Below are positions 62,005-64,000 of a stretch of 64,000 bases of DNA, piece by piece. Source of the DNA: Crossaster papposus (lineage: Eukaryota > Echinodermata > Asteroidea > Velatida > Solasteridae); NCBI GenBank assembly GCA_037893245.1, contig JBAIAA010000117.1, positions 3,410,001 through 3,474,000 of the forward strand, read 5' to 3'. Under the pieces are notes generated by a model. The model made no database searches, had not been told where the DNA came from, and saw only the letters and a list, made by a program, of their open reading frames with translations. Numbering within the stretch: position 1 is the first letter of the stretch; each line of letters starts with the position of its first letter. The position numbers were made by a program, and so were the translations under genes.

Positions 62005-63780
62005 CACATAACAGTGTAACTGAGAGCTGTCATTGTGCTGAGCAGAATAGTGGGTGTTCCCATCACAGTGTTACTGAGAGCAGTCACTGTGCTGAGCATA
62101 ATAGTGAGTGTTCCCATCACAGTGTGACTGAGAGCAGTCACTGTGCTGAACAGAATAGTGAGTGTTCCCATCACAGTGTGACTTAGAGCAGTCACTGTGC
62201 TGAGCAGAATAGTGAGTGTTCCTATCACAATGCGACTGTGAGAGCAGTCACTGTGCAGAGCAGAATGGTGAGTGTTCACATCACTGTGTGACTGAGAGCA
62301 GTCACTGTGCTGAGCAGAATAGTGAGTGTTCCCATCACAGTGTGACTGAGAGCAGTCACTGTGCTGAGCAGAATAGTGAGTGTTCCCATCACAGTGTGAC
62401 TGAGAGCTGTCAATATGCTGAACAGAATAGTTAGTGTTCACATCACAGTGTGACCGAGAGCTCTCACTGTGCCGAGCAGCAGAGTGAGTGTTTCCATCAC
62501 AGTGTGACTGAGAGCTGTCAATGTGCTGAGCAGAATAGTGGGTGTTCCCATTACAGTGTTACCGAGAGCAGTCACTCTGCTGAGCAGAATAGTGAGTGTT
62601 TCCATCACAGTGCGACTGTGAGAGCATTCACTGTGCAGAGCAGAATAGTGAGTGTTCCCATCACAGTGTGACTGAGAGCTGTCAGTGTGCTGAGCAGAAT
62701 AGTGAGTGTTCACATTACTGTGTGACTGAGAGCAGTCACTGTGCTGAGCAGAATAGTGAGTGTTCCCATCACAGTGTGACTGAGAGCAGTCACTTGGCTG
62801 ATCAGAATAGTGAGTGTTTTGTTTACAATGTGACTGTGAGAGCAGTCACTGTGCTGAGCAGAATAGTGAGTGTTCCAATCACAGTATGGCTAAGAGCAGT
62901 CACTGTGCTGAGCAGAATAGTGAGTGTTCCCATCACAGTGTGACTGAAACAGTCACTGTGCTGAGCAGAATAGTGAATGTTCCCGCCACAGTGTGACTGA
63001 GAGCAGTCACTGTGCTGAGCAGAACAGTGAGTGTTCCCATCACAGTGTGACCGAGAGCTCTCACTGTGCTGAGCAGCAGAGTGAGTGTTCCCATCACAGT
63101 GTGACTGAGAGCAGTCACTGTGCTGAGCAAAATAGTGAATGTTCCCGCCACAGTGTGACTGAGAGCAGTCACTGTGCTGATCAGAATAGTGAGTGTTCCC
63201 ATCACAGTGTGACTGCGAGAGCATTCACTGTGCTGAGCAGAATAGTAAGTGTTTCCATAACAGTGTAACTGAGAGCTGTCATTGTGCTGAGCAGAATAGT
63301 GGGTGTTCCCATCACAGTGTGACTTTGAGAGCATTCACTGTCCAGAGAAGGAATAGTGAGTGTGACTTTGAGAGCAGTCACTGTGCTGGGCAGAATAGTG
63401 AGTGTTCTTATCACAGTGTGACTGAGAGCAGTCAATGTGCTGAACAGAATAGTGAGTGTTCCCATCACAGTGTGACTTAGAGCAGTCACTGGGCTGAGCA
63501 GAATAGTGAGTGTTCCCATCACAGTGTGACTGCGAGAGCATTCACTGTGCAGAGCAGAATAGTGAGTGTTCCCATCACAGTGTGACTGAGAGCTGTCAGT
63601 GTGCTGAGCAGAATAGTAAGTGTTCACATCACTGTGTGACTGAGAGCAGTCACTGTGCTGAGCAGAATAGTGAGTGTTCCCATCACAGTGTGACTGAGAG
63701 TAGTCACTTGGCTGATCAGAATAGTGAGTGTTTTCTTTACAGTGTGACTGTGAGAGCAGTCACTGTGCTGAGCAGAATAG
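62005..63780. repeat. 2,435-bp higher-order unit, copy 2 (partial)
   Basis: This copy matches 59,570-61,345 and ends near 63,780. Private bases include AATGGTGAG near 62,266 (AATAGTGAG in copy 1), GACTGAGAGCAG near 62,996 (GACTGATAGCAG) and G at 63,492 (T at 61,057). The copy is cut where the left-family module resumes. Confidence 0.82.
63332..63374. repeat. 43-bp divergent monomer, copy 5
   Basis: This unit is exactly 2,435 bp right of copy 4 and shares its exchanged left flank. It was therefore carried there by the 2,435-bp duplication. Confidence 0.85.
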
Positions 63781-64000
63781 TGAGTGTTCCCGTCACAGTG
63801 TGACTGAGAGCAGCCACTGTGCTGAGCAGAATAGTGAGTGTTCCCATCACAGTGTGACTGCGAGAGCATTCACTGTGCAGAGCAGAATAGTGAGTGTTCA
63901 CATCACAGTGTAACTGTGAGAGCAGTCACTGTGCTGAGCAGAATAGTGAGTGTTCACATCACAGTGTGACTGTGAGAGCAGTCACTGTGCTGAGCAGAAT
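63781..64000. repeat. Return of the left-family module
   Basis: The last 220 bases match 2,419-2,638 base for base by eye, including the rare GAGAGCAGCCACTGTG, ACTGCGAGAGCATTC, GTGCAGAGCAG and GTGTAACTGTGAG variants in the same order. The same string occurs in several left-half units, for example from 10,173 and near 22,620. The left family therefore resumes beyond the window's right end. Confidence 0.88.

Larger units (their letters stand above)
1..64000. repeat. Continuous satellite array of ~54-bp monomers
   Basis: Every line of the window can be read as head-to-tail copies of a ~54-bp unit, all in one orientation. The canonical unit (for example 2,779-2,832) has 14 A, 11 C, 16 G and 13 T, so 50% G+C. 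Its landmarks in order are CAGTCACTGTG, CTGAGCAGAATAG, TGAGTGTTCCCATC and ACAGTGTGACTGAGAG. Length variants of 56, 52, 55, 53, 48 and 43 bp occur. I saw no stretch of non-repeat DNA even one monomer long, and neither array edge is in the window. No coding, RNA or mobile-element feature is supported. The array looks like eukaryotic satellite or very large minisatellite DNA. Its chromosomal position (centromeric, subtelomeric or interstitial) cannot be read from it. Confidence 0.97.

Noticed and set aside
1..64000. CRISPR array
   Set aside because: The repeats are contiguous with no unique spacers, units are longer than typical repeats, no cas-like gene is present, and the higher-order structure is that of eukaryotic satellite DNA.
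1..64000. Repetitive exon of a mucin-like or Ser/His/Cys-rich protein
   Set aside because: The + frame would give an 18-residue repeat, but stops (GACTTAG, TGCTTAG) and uncompensated 2-base shifts occur every few hundred bases. A single long exon is not possible and I saw no consistent splice pattern.
1..64000. CENP-B box or alpha-satellite
   Set aside because: The monomer is 54 bp, not ~171 bp, and I found no TTCG...CGGGA-type box. A centromeric role is neither supported nor excluded.
1..64000. Telomeric repeats at an array edge
   Set aside because: I noticed no TTAGGG or CCCTAA run.
1..64000. Binding site for Maf-type factors at TGCTGAGCA
   Set aside because: The half-site-like TGCTGA occurs in nearly every monomer, but the full palindrome is absent, and repetition alone explains its frequency.

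Overview
The whole 64,000-base window is one uninterrupted array of tandemly repeated satellite or minisatellite DNA. I see no gene, RNA gene, transposable element or unique spacer in it. The basic unit is about 54 bp (typical example at 2,779-2,832). It is 50% G+C, has slightly more G than C on the + strand, and the common form contains no CpG. At roughly 54.4 bp per unit the window holds about 1,175 units, all in the same orientation. Both ends lie inside the repeat, so the array is longer than 64 kb. Such an array points to a eukaryotic chromosome. The loss of CpG beside abundant TpG and CpA would fit a CpG-methylated genome such as a vertebrate, but I cannot name the organism.

Monomers come in length classes: 54 (canonical), 56 (two extra bases before the GAGAG tract), 52, 55, 53, 48 and 43 bp. 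Sequence variants of these classes form long ordered strings that have been duplicated in tandem at many nested scales. Layout, with boundaries good to about one monomer: 1-15,392, two copies of a 7,754-bp unit; 12,032-16,836, a 2,458-bp duplication nested across its right part; 14,360-24,772, a 5,786-bp-period duplication; 23,911-31,420, three copies of a 2,952/3,006-bp unit; 30,910-34,816, two copies of a 2,340-bp unit; 34,817-35,219, a junction of odd monomers; 35,220-48,240, three nearly identical copies of a 4,350-bp unit; 47,483-49,127, an 817-bp duplication; 49,128-63,780, a shuffled region with periods of 2,070, 2,054, 1,739, 914 and 2,435 bp; 63,781-64,000, a return to the module type seen at 2,419-2,638.

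Long open frames exist on both strands, the longest 278 codons at 30,671-31,507. They arise because 54 is a multiple of three and the monomer is stop-free in three of six frames. Frames are broken irregularly by units of other lengths and by in-frame stops, and no strand or frame is favoured. I therefore annotate no CDS. The interest lies in the repeat architecture: many nested, highly identical higher-order units, traceable lineages of small deletions, an inverted repeat in the canonical monomer, and a sharp boundary between two monomer families near 35 kb.
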